Shown: positions 56,913-64,000 of the stretch, piece after piece
Layout of the letters: each line of letters begins with the position of its first letter
Numbering within the stretch: the stretch's first letter is position 1
Assembly (NCBI GenBank): GCA_023421245.1
Contig: JAEZTV010000009.1
Location: 62,001-126,000, forward strand
DNA length: 64,000 nucleotides
DNA from: Bacillota bacterium
Lineage (GTDB): Bacteria; Bacillota; Clostridia; Oscillospirales; Ruminococcaceae
Direction: 5' to 3'
The notes under the pieces: model-generated
Seen by the model: the letters and a program-made list of their open reading frames with translations, nothing else
Database searches by the model: none
What the model was told of the DNA's origin: nothing
Translations under genes and position numbers: made by a program

Positions 56913-59041
56913 ACCACCGCTTCCTCGCGGGTGGTGTAGCGCTCTTCGAAGGCTTCGTCCGGCATGACGTACTTCTTGCGTTCCATATACTCGGCGTATT
57001 TTCCGGTGTTGAAATTTTGTACCGGCCGCAGATAGCCCACCACGCGCGACCAAACCTCCGCGGGCTTGCCGCAGTCGGGACAGGTAAAGTGCTCGCCCGC
57101 AACATAGCCGTGGTCGGTGCAAACCGAAAACGTGGGTGTGAGCGAAATATAAGGCAGTTTGTAGCGGGTAAACGCCTTGCGGATCAAGGCCTTTGCCGCC
57201 GCGGTATCCTTAATTTCCTCGCCAAGGTACAGGTGCAGCACCGTGCCGCCGGTATACATCGACTGAAGCTCGTCCTGCAGATCAAGTGTTTCAAAGATAT
57301 CGTCGGTGTGCCCGACCGGCAGCTGTGAGGAGTTGGTGTAGTACGGCACATCCTCGCCCGCGGTGAGAATGTTCGGGTAGCGCTCAATATCCTTTTTGGC
57401 CAGCCGGTAGCTTGTACCTTCGGCGGGGGTTGCCTCAAGGTTATAGTAATGCCCCGTCTCGTCCTGAATGTCTTTGATTACGCTGCGCATATAGTCGAGT
57501 GTGCGGACGGCAAAGGCCTGCCCCTCGCGGGTGGTCAAATCGTAGCTTGTGCCGAGCAGGTTTTGGCACGCCTCGTTCATGCCAATCAGGCCGATGGTGT
57601 TAAAGTGGTTGTACCAGTAACTGCCTAAGCGCGCCTTTACATCCTTTAGGTAGTTGGCGGAATAAGGGTATAAGCCCCGCGCGGTTTGTTCCTCAATTAC
57701 CTTGCGTTTGATTTCAAGGCTGTTTTTGGCAAGGTTCATCTGCTGCCACAAGCGGGTAAAGAACTCCGGCTCGGTCTTGGAAAGGTATGCAAGCCGCGGC
57801 AGATTGATGGTTACAACGCCGATGGAGCCGGTAAGCGGATTTGAGCCGAACAGACCGCCGCCGCGCTTGCGCAGCTCGCTGGTGTCAAGCCTTAGGCGGC
57901 AGCACATCGAAAGTGCATCCTCGGGCGACAGGTCAGAATTGATGTAGTTTGAGAAGTAGGGGATACCATAACGGCAGGTAATCTCCATAAACTTTTCCAC
58001 AACAGGGCTGTCCCACGCAAAGTCCTTTGTTACGTTGATGGTGGGAATGGGGAAGGTGAACACGCGCCCTTTTAAATCGCCTTCCATCATCACATCGCAA
58101 AACGCGGTGTTAAACAGATCCATCTCCTCTTGGAAGTCGCCGTATGTTTCGTTTTTCAGCTCGCCGCCTACAATCACGTTCTGGTCGCGCAGGGTGCTGG
58201 GGGGCACGATATCAAACGTGAGGTTTGAAAACGGACACTGAAAGCCCACGCGGGTGGGTACGTTTAGGTTAAACACAAACTCCTGCAGTGCTTGACGCAC
58301 CAAGGCGTAATTCATATTATCGTAGCGGATAAACGGTGCGCAGTAGGTGTCAAACGACGACCACGCCTGTGCGCCCGCGCTTTCGCCCTGTGTGGTAAAG
58401 GTGGAGTTTGCCACCTGCCCAAGGAACGAGCGCAGATGCTTTGCGGGGCGCGATTCCACCTTGCCGGGCACACCGCCAAAGCCGTTTGTTAGAATCTGGC
58501 GCAGGTCCCAGCCCGCGCAGTACGGGCCGAAAAAGCCAAGGTCATGGATATGCAGGTCACCCGAAAGGTGGGCGTTTCGGATATCCTCAGTGTATACTTC
58601 GTGCAGCCAATAACTTTTGGTAAAAGCCTCGCGTACATAGTTGTTCAACCCGTTGATTGATTTTTGCGAATTGGCGTTTTCGTTAATCTGCCAGTCGCGG
58701 TCGTTAAGGTATTCCGAAAACATGTTAATTGTCGCACCAATCAGCGCGTTGCTTTCACGCGATGCGCGCCGCTTTTCGCGGTATAGGATAAAGGCCTTCG
58801 CCGTTTTTGCGTGGCCGGCCTCAATCAGCACCTTTTCAACAATATCCTGAACGCCCTCTACGTCGGCAATGCCGTCGCGATAGCGCAGGGCGGCAAGGCG
58901 CACCACCTCGTCGGCAAGCTGCTGCGCGGTGGTAAAATCGTCTCCCCCTACGGCGGTAGCCGCCTTAAAGATAGCAAGAACAATCTTTTCGCTCTTAAAC
59001 GGTACGGTGGTTCGGTCACGCTTGATAATCTGTGTCAGCAT
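56909..59041 (-). CDS. nrdD: Anaerobic ribonucleoside-triphosphate reductase
   Basis: A 710-aa class III enzyme reducing NTPs with formate-type chemistry. It has an N-terminal ATP-cone (about 1-95), the 10-stranded barrel with GLNNYVREAF and CCRLRLDTSEL, a C-terminal zinc site with two Cys pairs (CTDHGY... and CPDCGK), and the glycyl radical loop RVVGYLRPV near residue 680. The start is ATG 59041 (MLTQIIKRD); the in-frame start at 59071 is less likely. Oxygen sensitivity indicates an anaerobe. A possible NrdR box lies 210 nt upstream. Confidence 0.96.
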   Translation of the reverse strand: MLTQIIKRDRTTVPFKSEKIVLAIFKAATAVGGDDFTTAQQLADEVVRLAALRYRDGIADVEGVQDIVEKVLIEAGHAKTAKAFILYREKRRASRESNALIGATINMFSEYLNDRDWQINENANSQKSINGLNNYVREAFTKSYWLHEVYTEDIRNAHLSGDLHIHDLGFFGPYCAGWDLRQILTNGFGGVPGKVESRPAKHLRSFLGQVANSTFTTQGESAGAQAWSSFDTYCAPFIRYDNMNYALVRQALQEFVFNLNVPTRVGFQCPFSNLTFDIVPPSTLRDQNVIVGGELKNETYGDFQEEMDLFNTAFCDVMMEGDLKGRVFTFPIPTINVTKDFAWDSPVVEKFMEITCRYGIPYFSNYINSDLSPEDALSMCCRLRLDTSELRKRGGGLFGSNPLTGSIGVVTINLPRLAYLSKTEPEFFTRLWQQMNLAKNSLEIKRKVIEEQTARGLYPYSANYLKDVKARLGSYWYNHFNTIGLIGMNEACQNLLGTSYDLTTREGQAFAVRTLDYMRSVIKDIQDETGHYYNLEATPAEGTSYRLAKKDIERYPNILTAGEDVPYYTNSSQLPVGHTDDIFETLDLQDELQSMYTGGTVLHLYLGEEIKDTAAAKALIRKAFTRYKLPYISLTPTFSVCTDHGYVAGEHFTCPDCGKPAEVWSRVVGYLRPVQNFNTGKYAEYMERKKYVMPDEAFEERYTTREEAVV

Positions 59042-59250
59042 AGGTTGTCTCACGCCTTTCCGTGCCTGCAATCAGTAGGGGCACATAAGTTTTAACGGGA
59101 TGCGAAAATGCGCGCTCCTTGGTGGGCGGTGCCGCATTACATTGCCAAACAGCGATTCTTCGCTTTTTTTGGCGACAGCACAGCGGCAAAAATGGCAGAA
59201 CATCTGTTATTCTGCCGGCGTGCCCCTGCTTTTGGCTGTTTGCTAAGCAA

Positions 59251-59300
59251 ACACAACATATTGTTGGGTGCACAGGCCCTGTATACTGTATATATTATAT
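59251..59300 (-). promoter_or_regulatory. Possible NrdR boxes upstream of nrdD
   Basis: ACACAACATATTGTTG (59251-59266) matches the NrdR box ACACAATATATTGTGT at 13 of 16 positions. A weaker candidate (59285-59300) matches 11 of 16. Centres are 34 bp apart, not the usual three turns, so the second box is doubtful. No nrdR gene is in the window. Confidence 0.35.
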
Positions 59301-59640
59301 ATAATATTCCAGCAGGAAAGGTTTGTCAATGGGCAATCTGCTCACCCACGGGCTGCAAGCAGAGAATGATTCATTGTTTCTTTGTCTTATTTCACGAAAA
59401 GGCGACAGCGGGGAAAAACACGTTGCGCGGTTATGTGTTTTTCTTTTACAACATTCGCGGCGGGCGGTATAGCGAAACGATACCTTGCATCGGAAAAGCT
59501 GTCACCGGATGTCCGTGCCGGGGTTTTTTGGCGCTCCGGTTTGCTTTGGGCGGCTTGTGCCGAGCAGCGAAAGCAGCCCGCCTGCCCGTGCGGGGAATCG
59601 GCACATATAAAACCAGATGAATTTGGCAGATGGCGCGGTC

Positions 59641-59670
59641 TTGACAGTCCCGCAGCAATACTGGTATATT
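59641..59670 (+). promoter_or_regulatory. Sigma-A promoter of the pilin genes
   Basis: TTGACA (59641-59646), 18-nt spacer, TATATT (59665-59670). The implied 5' untranslated region is about 150 nt. Confidence 0.65.
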
Positions 59671-59824
59671 AATGGTGGTACAGCATATCTGCCAATAATG
59701 CAGGGTAAGCGTTGTGCGAACGGTAAAATTTTTTTGGCAGGTGTCTAAAAACCTTGCAGGCAGGAATGAATTAAGCAGAACCCGTATTGAAAACCGAAAA
59801 CAAAAAATGATGGAGGGTAAATTT

Positions 59825-60244
59825 ATGTTTACAAAGCTATGTAACCTCGTAGCCAAGAAAAACCGCGGCTTTACGCTCATTGAGCTGATCGTGGTTATCG
59901 CAATCCTCGGTATCCTGATTGCCATCCTTGTGCCGTCGATGATTGGATTCATTAACAGTGCAAAAGAGACGTCTATTAAGGCAGAAGCCAAGACTGTATA
60001 TACTGCCGCACAGGCATATATTACTGAAAAGGTTCTCGTACAAGGTGTGGCCAACGATTTAACCAGTGGTGATTGTATTACTAAACTTAACGCAGCAGCA
60101 ATGATTGATAGTTCTAAGTTAACGGGTACACCCTCTATAACATTGACAGTGGCTGCCGATGGCGTTACACTTTCTTCTTTCGTATATACAGCGGGTGAAT
60201 ATGTAGTGACGTTCCCTGCCGGAACAGTTGCCAAAAAGCCATAA
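59825..60244 (+). CDS. Type IV pilin-like protein with prepilin cleavage site
   Basis: 139 aa. KKNRGFTLIELIVVIAILG is a complete class III signal (cleavage between Gly and Phe, Glu at +5), followed by the N-terminal helix and a small C-terminal domain of about 100 residues without a Cys pair. Type IV pilins are processed by PilD-type peptidase; none is in the window. The start is ATG 59825 after GGAGGG. An isolated pilin followed by a pilin-like paralogue suggests a minor pilin pair or a pseudopilus. Confidence 0.88.
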   Translation: MFTKLCNLVAKKNRGFTLIELIVVIAILGILIAILVPSMIGFINSAKETSIKAEAKTVYTAAQAYITEKVLVQGVANDLTSGDCITKLNAAAMIDSSKLTGTPSITLTVAADGVTLSSFVYTAGEYVVTFPAGTVAKKP

Positions 60245-60265
60245 CTACATATTTATTATTTTTAG

Positions 60266-60297
60266 AAACGGCTCCGGCGCACAGCCGGAGCCGTTTT
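60266..60297 (+). terminator. Terminator after the pilin gene
   Basis: Perfect 13-bp arms (60266-60278, 60284-60296), 5-nt loop, ending TTTT. Confidence 0.85.
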
Positions 60298-60375
60298 AAA
60301 GAACGCAGTACCACAAAAATAAGGCGTATTACAATACCCCAGCCAATTGCATTGCATCAAAGGGGGCGGGACAGA

Positions 60376-60789
60376 ATGCTCGAATCGGTAAAAGCATTCC
60401 GGCGCGGCGATAAGGACAAGCTGCGCCTATTTGAAGTGATGGTAGTCACATTCATCCTGCTTGTGGTGGTGGGCGTTATGCTCACGTTTTTTACCGCACT
60501 GTTTCGCCATTCGCGCGAGCTTGCGCTGAAAAGCACGGCGCGCACGCTGTACATAGCGGTGCTCGATTATACCGCATCTCACCGCGAGCCGCCTGCCGAT
60601 GTGACTACCGAGCAGCACACGGAGCAAATTACCGAGCAGAGCGCGTTTTTGCGGGAGTATGTAGACGGTGCAATAAAGGGTAAGCTGACCGTGCACATGG
60701 ACGATAACGGCTATGTGCAGGGCATAGAGTATACCGAGGGCGGCAAAACCGTTACCATGCCGGCAGAGCAGATTACTACAACCAAATAA
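60376..60789 (+). CDS. Pilin-like paralogue without prepilin cleavage site
   Basis: 137 aa. The helix FEVMVVTFILLVVVGVML and following RHSRELALKSTARTLYIAVLDY align without gaps to the upstream pilin from its conserved Glu (+5): Glu, VV, IL, Glu at +29 from it, Lys at +33, Ala at +36, Thr at +38, Tyr at +40 all coincide. The Gly-Phe processing site is replaced by Lys-Leu, so prepilin peptidase should not cut it. A Gln/Glu/Thr-rich segment follows (EQHTEQITEQ). The start ATG 60376 follows GGGGGCGGGA. It lies 131 nt after the pilin gene, beyond a terminator. Confidence 0.75.
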   Translation: MLESVKAFRRGDKDKLRLFEVMVVTFILLVVVGVMLTFFTALFRHSRELALKSTARTLYIAVLDYTASHREPPADVTTEQHTEQITEQSAFLREYVDGAIKGKLTVHMDDNGYVQGIEYTEGGKTVTMPAEQITTTK

Positions 60790-60958
60790 GCGTCCTTTGT
60801 GGGACTCAGACGGTCGGGGGAACGAGCCCCGGCCATTTTTGCGCATTAGTGCAAAGAGGATTTTGCCGGCTTTCTATTTTCGGGGGCTTGCCTCTTTGCC
60901 GAATAGAGGTTGTGTAGTATAATAGCAGTATCAAGGCTTCGGGATTAGGGGGAACAAC

Positions 60959-61921
60959 ATGCAGATAATCCGGCTAAAGCCCGCGCTCAAAGACTACATA
61001 TGGGGCGGAACCATACTCAAGGAGCGGTTTGGCAAACACACACAGCTTGAGCGTGTAGCCGAAAGCTGGGAGCTTTCGTGCCACCCCGACGGCGAGTCGA
61101 TGATAGCGGGCGGGCAGTACGACGGTCTGCCGCTCAGTGAGTATATAAAGAAATGCGGGAATACGGTACTGGGCACAAACTGCAAGCGGTTTACGTATTT
61201 TCCCGTGCTGATTAAGCTGATAGATGCAAACAGCGACCTTTCCGTTCAGGTGCATCCGGATGATGCGTACGCCGGACGCGTAGAGGGCGGCTACGGCAAA
61301 ACCGAGATGTGGTATGTGGTGGACTGTTTGCCCGGAGCGGCGCTTTACTGCGGCTTTCGGCAAGCGGTAACCAAAGAGCGGTTTGCACAGCTTATTGCAG
61401 ACGGTACGCTCGAATCGGCGCTTAATCGTGTGCCGGTACAAAAGGGTGATGTGCTGTTTATCGAGGCCGGTACCATCCACGCCATCGGTGCGGGGATGGT
61501 AATTGCCGAGATTCAGCAAAACTCCAACACCACCTATCGTGTATACGACTATGGCCGCGTGGGTGCGGACGGCAAGCCGCGCGAGCTGCATGTGCAAAAG
61601 GCGCTGGAGGTTACGAATACAAGCCCGTTTGCTCCCATCGGTGCGGTGCAGCGGGAGTTTACCTCCTTTGAAGGGTACGATACGCGCGCGCTTGCCGCGT
61701 GCGGCTACTTTACGGTGCAGGAGCTGCGCGTGCATACGCATGCCGCCCTTGACGCGCAAGAAACATCCTTTCATTCACTGCTCTGCATAGAAGGGGAAGG
61801 CATGATTCAAGGGGCGGAGGAGACACTTGCGGTAAAAAAAGGCGACAGCCTTTTTGTGCCTGCGGGGTTTGGGTCGTATCGCCTGACCGGAAAAATGAGC
61901 ATCATACATACCACCGTTTAG
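60959..61921 (+). CDS. manA: Mannose-6-phosphate isomerase, class I
   Basis: A 320-aa zinc enzyme interconverting mannose 6-phosphate and fructose 6-phosphate. KDYIWGG at the N-terminus, zinc ligands in SVQVHPDDAYA and KTEMWYVVD, and the signature FIEAGTIHAIGAGMVIAEIQQ with YRVYDYGR are all present. Length is that of the short Firmicutes form. AGGGGGAAC lies upstream of the ATG. It begins a run of co-directional genes with small housekeeping functions. Confidence 0.94.
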   Translation: MQIIRLKPALKDYIWGGTILKERFGKHTQLERVAESWELSCHPDGESMIAGGQYDGLPLSEYIKKCGNTVLGTNCKRFTYFPVLIKLIDANSDLSVQVHPDDAYAGRVEGGYGKTEMWYVVDCLPGAALYCGFRQAVTKERFAQLIADGTLESALNRVPVQKGDVLFIEAGTIHAIGAGMVIAEIQQNSNTTYRVYDYGRVGADGKPRELHVQKALEVTNTSPFAPIGAVQREFTSFEGYDTRALAACGYFTVQELRVHTHAALDAQETSFHSLLCIEGEGMIQGAEETLAVKKGDSLFVPAGFGSYRLTGKMSIIHTTV

Positions 61922-61995
61922 GGAAAGGGGATGGAGCATATCCCCATAGCGACACCGCTTACCGGAATAAAGACTTCACTGGAAGGACGGATATT

Positions 61996-62628
61996 ATGCA
62001 CCCATGGGAAACCGTACCACTCTCGGAGTACGAGGCGCACATGAGCCTGGATGAGGTGTACCAGCTGCAAACGCTCGATGATATTACGCGCCGTCAGCTT
62101 GATGCGTACGATGTGCACAGCGTCTCAATCCTTGGGGTTGCGGGCGGAAACGGTCTTGCGCATATCGACCCCGCAAGGATAAAGCGGGTGTACGGCATCG
62201 ACATCAACAAGGAATATCTTGCCGCCTGTAAACGGCGGTACCTGCGGCTTGGCGGCTGTTTGCAGCTATTGTGCTGCGACTTGTCCTGCGAGGATGTCTG
62301 CTTGCCTTACGCGGAGCTTGTCATCGCAAACCTGCTGGTGGAATATGTAGGAACCGGTATGTTTGTGTACCATATGGCGGCGGCAAGGCCGCGTTATATT
62401 TCGTGCGTAATACAGCAAAACCAAAGCCCGCAGTTTGTGTCGCGCTCACCCTATGCCCAAACCTTTGACGCAATCAGCACATTGCACCGCGATATTGCGG
62501 AACAAGAGCTGTGCACAGCCATGAATGAAATTGGGTATGTGTGCATTACCCGCGAAAAGACCATGCTGCCAAACGCAAAGCAGCTGCTGCGGCTCGATTA
62601 CAGGGATGAGGTGAAGACGGATGCTTGA
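61996..62628 (+). CDS. Class I SAM-dependent methyltransferase-like protein
   Basis: 210 aa with a Rossmann SAM-binding pattern: ILGVAGGNGLAHI (motif I, about 36-48), VYGIDINKEYLAACKRRY (motif II, acidic Asp), LVIANLLVEYVG (motif IV). The substrate is unknown. The ATG follows GGAAGGACGG. The stop overlaps the Nudix gene by 8 nt, suggesting coupled translation. Confidence 0.8.
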   Translation: MHPWETVPLSEYEAHMSLDEVYQLQTLDDITRRQLDAYDVHSVSILGVAGGNGLAHIDPARIKRVYGIDINKEYLAACKRRYLRLGGCLQLLCCDLSCEDVCLPYAELVIANLLVEYVGTGMFVYHMAAARPRYISCVIQQNQSPQFVSRSPYAQTFDAISTLHRDIAEQELCTAMNEIGYVCITREKTMLPNAKQLLRLDYRDEVKTDA

Positions 62629-63064
62629 GGTTTGCTTTCATAAGCAAGCGGAGGATGTGCTGTTTCGGTTTGCGGTCATTGTATCGCGCGCGGATGAAAA
62701 ATGGGTTTTTTGCAAGCATAAAGAACGTACCACATTGGAATGCCCCGGCGGTCACCGCGACCCGGGCGAGGGGATAGAAGACACTGCCCGCCGCGAGCTG
62801 TATGAAGAAACCGGTGCGCTGGAATACACGCTGCATCGCATCACCCCGTATTCGGTTACCGATATGACCGGCCGGCGTCCGCAAAGCTATGGAATGCTCT
62901 ACTACGCCGACATTACGCGTTTTGGCGAAATGCCCGATTATGAGATGGAAAAGATTGTGCTGCTTAACACAGCGCCCGAGCGCTGGACGCACCCTGTCGT
63001 TCAGCCGGTGTTGGTAGCGTACGCGGCACAGGTGATGGGAATTGATTGGAAGATGCATCCATAA
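62621..63064 (+). CDS. Nudix hydrolase
   Basis: A 147-aa single Nudix domain with a complete Nudix box: GHRDPGEG at about residue 44, then REL and EETG (pattern GX5EX7REUXEEXGU). Hydrolyses a nucleoside diphosphate linked to another group; the substrate cannot be told. GGATGAGGTG lies upstream of the ATG. It overlaps the methyltransferase gene. Confidence 0.9.
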   Translation: MLEVCFHKQAEDVLFRFAVIVSRADEKWVFCKHKERTTLECPGGHRDPGEGIEDTARRELYEETGALEYTLHRITPYSVTDMTGRRPQSYGMLYYADITRFGEMPDYEMEKIVLLNTAPERWTHPVVQPVLVAYAAQVMGIDWKMHP

Positions 63065-63081
63065 TGGGCGGGGGAAGCGGT

Positions 63082-63588
63082 ATGAATGATATCGTGGTTC
63101 GGACAGCGGATGTTGCCGACATCGGCGATATCAGCAGGGTACTTGCCGCAAGCTGGCGCACGGCTTACAGGGGCATAGTGGATGCCCATTATCTTGACCA
63201 AATTGCAGACGACCGATGGGTTCAACCGCTGCGTGAAGAGCTTGCCGCAGGAACCACCGACGCAATTGTTGCGTGTTATGGCGTACAGATAACAGGAGCT
63301 GTGCTGATGCGCAAATCCAAGATGGTGCAGTATCCGGACGACGGCGAGCTTTCCGCCGTCTATCTGCATCCTGACTGGGTTGGTAAAGGGGTTGGGCAGA
63401 TATTGATAGACAGGGCACTGCATGAGCTTTGCAACAAAGGGTTTGCACATGCTGTGCTGGACGTGCTAATAGAAAACCAAAGGGCAAAGCGCTTCTATCA
63501 TAAAAACGGGTTTGAATTTACGGGTCACACGGTCGAGCTTACCTTGGGTACACAGGTGTTGTGTGAGATCATGCGAAAAGAGTTGTAA
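63082..63588 (+). CDS. GNAT-family N-acetyltransferase
   Basis: 168 aa. The acetyl-CoA site HPDWVGKGVGQILIDRAL (motif A, Q/RxxGxG/A variant) is near residue 105, and NQRAKRFYHKNGFEFTG is motif B. The substrate is unknown. The start is ATG 63082 (MNDIVVRTA), with GGGGGAAG upstream; an in-frame codon at 63046 lies inside the Nudix gene. It starts 17 nt after the Nudix stop, so it is probably in the same operon. Confidence 0.88.
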   Translation: MNDIVVRTADVADIGDISRVLAASWRTAYRGIVDAHYLDQIADDRWVQPLREELAAGTTDAIVACYGVQITGAVLMRKSKMVQYPDDGELSAVYLHPDWVGKGVGQILIDRALHELCNKGFAHAVLDVLIENQRAKRFYHKNGFEFTGHTVELTLGTQVLCEIMRKEL

Positions 63589-63606
63589 ACAGACGGAGGA
63601 TAAAAC

Positions 63607-64000
63607 ATGGACATTAACATACTGCTGTTTGATGCGTTTGAAACCCTAGATGTATTTGGTCCAGCGCAGGTTTTGGGTGAGGTAGAGGATTTTAACCTGC
63701 GGTTCTATTCCATGAGCGGGGGCGTGATACAAAGCGCGCATGGCGTGCGTATGATGACCGGACCCCTTGATGAAGTTCAGCCTGAAGGGGTATTGCTTTT
63801 GCCCGGCGGCCGTGACGTGCGCCCGCTGATGGAGGATACTGCATTTTTAGCCCAGCTGTACGCGCTTGCCGAGGAGGCCTGCTGCTGCCTTACCGTGTGC
63901 ACCGGCAGTGCATTGCTTGCCAAAACAGGGCTGCTTAATATGAAGAAGGCGACCACCAACAAAGAGGCATTTGAGTGGGCAGCCGAGAACAACGCCGATG
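63607..64000 (+). CDS. DJ-1/PfpI family protein, truncated by window end
   Basis: 131 codons are visible. LFDAFETLDVFGPAQVL is the family N-terminus, VLLLPGGRDVR the central strand-turn, and TVCTGSALLA contains the nucleophilic-elbow Cys. The sequence resembles the IPR-type / isonitrile hydratase and AraC-associated DJ-1 proteins, whose substrates vary. GGAGG lies 12 nt before the ATG, 18 nt after the acetyltransferase stop. The remaining ~60-80 residues lie beyond the window. Confidence 0.85.
   Translation, partial: MDINILLFDAFETLDVFGPAQVLGEVEDFNLRFYSMSGGVIQSAHGVRMMTGPLDEVQPEGVLLLPGGRDVRPLMEDTAFLAQLYALAEEACCCLTVCTGSALLAKTGLLNMKKATTNKEAFEWAAENNAD

Larger units (their letters stand above)
59042..59824. 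other. Long intergenic region between nrdD and the pilin gene
   Basis: 783 bp without a credible gene. It holds AT-rich nrdD promoter DNA (about 59250-59310), about 330 bp with nothing recognised, and the pilin promoter at 59641-59670. A c-di-GMP or other riboswitch upstream of the pilin was sought and not seen. Confidence 0.4.

Noticed and set aside
59300..59824. A c-di-GMP riboswitch controlling the pilin gene
   Set aside because: Attractive given the GGDEF-EAL gene in the window, but no GEMM core motif or associated terminator was recognisable.

Overview
The window looks like chromosome of an anaerobic, endospore-forming member of the Clostridia (Firmicutes). The evidence is a spoIIAA-spoIIAB-sigF operon, a gerA-type germinant receptor operon, the oxygen-sensitive class III ribonucleotide reductase NrdD/NrdG, and strong GGAGG-like ribosome binding sites on both strands. 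An Oscillospiraceae-like organism is my inference from gene content and moderate GC; no rRNA is present to settle it.

Layout. 1-3732 (minus): a truncated dCache membrane sensor and a PocR/GAF/PAS-GGDEF-EAL protein, a c-di-GMP signalling pair. 4038-7768: tmk (+), then the sporulation operon spoIIAA-spoIIAB-sigF and folC (minus). 8094-12370: a small secreted protein whose signal peptide is broken by a TAG, a lipoprotein, a ribbon-helix-helix regulator, a 52-aa protein and valS. 12496-12779: a four-repeat satellite CRISPR. 12879-17868: a degenerate YesM-like histidine kinase divergent from a solute-binding lipoprotein, a rhodanese lipoprotein and a YccF protein. 18059-22355 (minus): gerAA-gerAC-small membrane protein-gerAB.

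22606-33862 is a very large type I-C CRISPR array. I counted 165 repeats of 33 nt plus two of 59 nt at the old end, with 166 spacers. It is transcribed leftward from a leader next to cas2, and a complete I-C operon lies to its right (cas3-cas5c-cas8c-cas7c-cas4-cas1-cas2, 34032-41579, minus). Upstream of cas3, on the opposite strand, is a stand-alone pseudo-repeat/spacer/repeat unit with its own -10 element and terminator, a candidate crRNA-like regulator. Three pairs of overlapping spacers give the PAM (5'-TTC) from the window alone.

42035-54091 (+) is a complete branched-chain amino acid supra-operon: promoter, an Ile/Val/Leu-rich leader peptide with attenuator, a second leader-like peptide, then ilvB-ilvN-ilvC-ilvD-leuA-cimA-leuC-leuD-leuB. 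Together these make valine and leucine from pyruvate, and supply 2-oxobutyrate for isoleucine through citramalate.

54337-64000: a LysM protein and a Ser-rich lipoprotein (minus), nrdG/nrdD (minus), a type IV pilin and a co-directional pilin-like paralogue without a processing site, manA, a methyltransferase, a Nudix hydrolase, a GNAT acetyltransferase and a truncated DJ-1/PfpI protein (all +).
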